Part shown: positions 63,173-64,000 of the stretch, in pieces
Layout of the letters: each line of letters begins with the position of its first letter
Numbering within the stretch: position 1 is the first letter of the stretch
Origin: Marinomonas sp. CT5
GTDB lineage: Bacteria > Pseudomonadota > Gammaproteobacteria > Pseudomonadales > Marinomonadaceae
Reading direction: 5' to 3'
Assembly (NCBI RefSeq): GCF_018336975.1
Contig: NZ_CP025572.1
Location: 508,221 to 572,220 of the forward strand
Length of the DNA stretch: 64,000 nt
Program-made: the position numbers and the translations under genes
Notes under the pieces: model-generated
What the model saw: the letters and a program-made list of their open reading frames with translations, nothing else
Databases searched by the model: none
What the model was told of the DNA's origin: nothing

Positions 63173-63207
63173 AAAAAGCAGCGCCCAGCAATGGTCGCTG
63201 CTTTTTT
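63173..63207 (+). terminator. terminator after trpG
   Basis: AGCAGCG (63177-63183) pairs with CGCTGCT (63196-63202), with A-rich sequence before and a T-run after. It starts 32 bp after the trpG stop. Confidence 0.85.
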
Positions 63208-63282
63208 GTGTCTATAATATGCACTTGTCTCTTTTAGGAGACTGTCCTATAGTTTTACCTATATAAATATCGAGGGGTAAGG

Positions 63283-63552
63283 ATGCCTGAAATCGATGCG
63301 TTATTAGGATTGTCGTTTTGCTTATATTTTTTTGATAATCAACAGCACAAGCTACCGCATTTACACGTGAAATATGGTGGTTACGAATTGATTATTGCTA
63401 TAGAAACCGGTGAATGTTTAGAAGGGTATTTACCTAATAAGCAGCGTAAACGTGCTGAAACTCATATCAGTATGTATAGAGAGCAGTTTATGCAGATGTG
63501 GAATAAAGCTGTGAAGGGTCAGAATTCGGGGAAATTGGAGGATGTATGTTAA
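63283..63552 (+). CDS. DUF4160 domain protein
   Basis: An 89-residue protein of the DUF4160 family: LPHLHVKYGGYELIIAIETGECLEG is the diagnostic region (HLHVKYGGYE). The family occurs beside DUF2442 proteins in bacteria, often in a toxin-antitoxin-like pair, but activity is not established. It is preceded by GAGGGG, and its stop overlaps the next start by 7 bp. Confidence 0.85.
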   Translation: MPEIDALLGLSFCLYFFDNQQHKLPHLHVKYGGYELIIAIETGECLEGYLPNKQRKRAETHISMYREQFMQMWNKAVKGQNSGKLEDVC

Positions 63553-64000
63553 AAATTATTGATGTTGATTGGGTTAAAGATCACACCTTAGCATTAACCT
63601 TTAGTGACGGATTTGAAGGTGAGGCAGACTTATCAGATTACTTTTCAAAACCACCATTTGCTAACGTGAAAGACTTTAAACGCTTTGCTTTAACTGCAGA
63701 TGGAGCCTTGAATTGGAATGGTAATGAACTGACTGCGAGCACATTACGAAGCATCGTAAAAGGCGCTTATCAGGCTGCTGCTATGCGGTTTGATGTAGAG
63801 CAAATGGAAGAGGTGATTAAACAGGCGTCATGGGACTCCATGACAGAAGGTCGCCCAGATATTTTGCAAGCTGCTATTCGTTCCTATGTTGAGTTATTTG
63901 GGCATGGCGTTGTGATCGCAAGAGCGGGTATTAAAAGTCGCACCAGTGCTTATCGCTCTCTTAAACCTGAAACTAAGCCCAACTTTGCCACCTTGGTACA
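63546..64000 (+). CDS. DUF2442 protein with possible HTH tail, partial (cut by right edge)
   Basis: At least 151 residues from ATG 63546. The N-terminal half is DUF2442 (VDWVKDHTLALTFSDGFEG and LTADGALNWNGNELTAS). The C-terminal part, VVIARAGIKSRTSAYRSLKP, has the look of a helix-turn-helix from the antitoxin HigA type. The overlap with DUF4160 indicates translational coupling, and the pair resembles a toxin-antitoxin module. The C-terminus is outside the window. Confidence 0.75.
   Translation, partial: MLKIIDVDWVKDHTLALTFSDGFEGEADLSDYFSKPPFANVKDFKRFALTADGALNWNGNELTASTLRSIVKGAYQAAAMRFDVEQMEEVIKQASWDSMTEGRPDILQAAIRSYVELFGHGVVIARAGIKSRTSAYRSLKPETKPNFATLV

Overview
The window looks like a chromosomal segment of a marine gammaproteobacterium, most like Marinomonas or a close Oceanospirillales relative. 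Evidence: the block coaBC-dut-argB-slmA on one strand beside pyrE and a Pseudomonas-type crc, rpmB-rpmG-mutM next to radC, moderate GC, and an unusual load of high-affinity solute transporters (one ugp ABC system, one BMP-type nucleoside ABC system, two TRAP systems, one sulfate ABC system). The species call is inference from gene content. I saw no tRNA, rRNA, CRISPR array, integrase or insertion sequence.

Layout. 1-1.4 kb: the N-terminal part of a KAP-like P-loop NTPase, cut by the window edge, with a possible broken small gene upstream of it. 1.5-5.1 kb: MASE1-CHASE hybrid sensor kinase plus a separate Hpt protein. 5.2-11.9 kb: glycerol-3-phosphate uptake cluster ugpB-A-E-C-Q followed by a DeoR-type regulator and a HAD phosphatase. 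11.9-19.7 kb: YedI-like membrane protein, IclR regulator, CofD-like protein, a response regulator-CheC / diguanylate cyclase pair, RimB-like protease, hexose-6-phosphate epimerase and Crc. 19.8-24.9 kb: pyrE, slmA, argB, dut, coaBC, radC. 25-29.4 kb: alpha/beta hydrolase, a decayed second radC 3' end, Lrp regulator with divergent EamA exporter, rpmB, rpmG, mutM. 29.6-34.8 kb: nucleoside ABC transporter with cytidine deaminase. 34.8-42.2 kb: AbrB-like membrane protein, RlpA lipoprotein, AraC regulator with FabA, a Pat-like acyltransferase divergent from an HDAC-family deacetylase, and a HAD phosphatase. 42.2-49.4 kb: two divergent TRAP operons and a GlxA-type regulator. 49.7-53.7 kb: sbp-cysT-cysW-cysA. 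53.9-57.6 kb: feoA, a frameshifted feoB, a diguanylate cyclase and a cupin. 57.8-60.7 kb: a repeat protein with eight 129-bp tandem units and a ParE/Phd toxin-antitoxin pair. 60.75-63.2 kb: an autoregulated trpR-trpE-trpG operon. 63.3-64 kb: a DUF4160/DUF2442 pair, cut by the right edge.

Shared themes. In four of the five transport operons (ugp, nucleoside, second TRAP, sulfate) a stem-loop, usually followed by a T-run, lies directly after the binding-protein gene and before the membrane genes; this would make binding protein more abundant than permease. Palindromic or repeated sites in intergenic gaps suggest local control: a DeoR-type inverted repeat before ugpB, 21-bp-phased direct repeats between the TRAP operons, paired TGTAC(A) motifs before the antitoxin, and a trp operator overlapping a perfect -10 box. 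The most unusual items are the KAP-like NTPase, the tandem-repeat protein, the feoB frameshift in an A6 run, the radC remnant, the acyltransferase/deacetylase pair, and a 50-bp near-perfect palindrome between two convergent genes.
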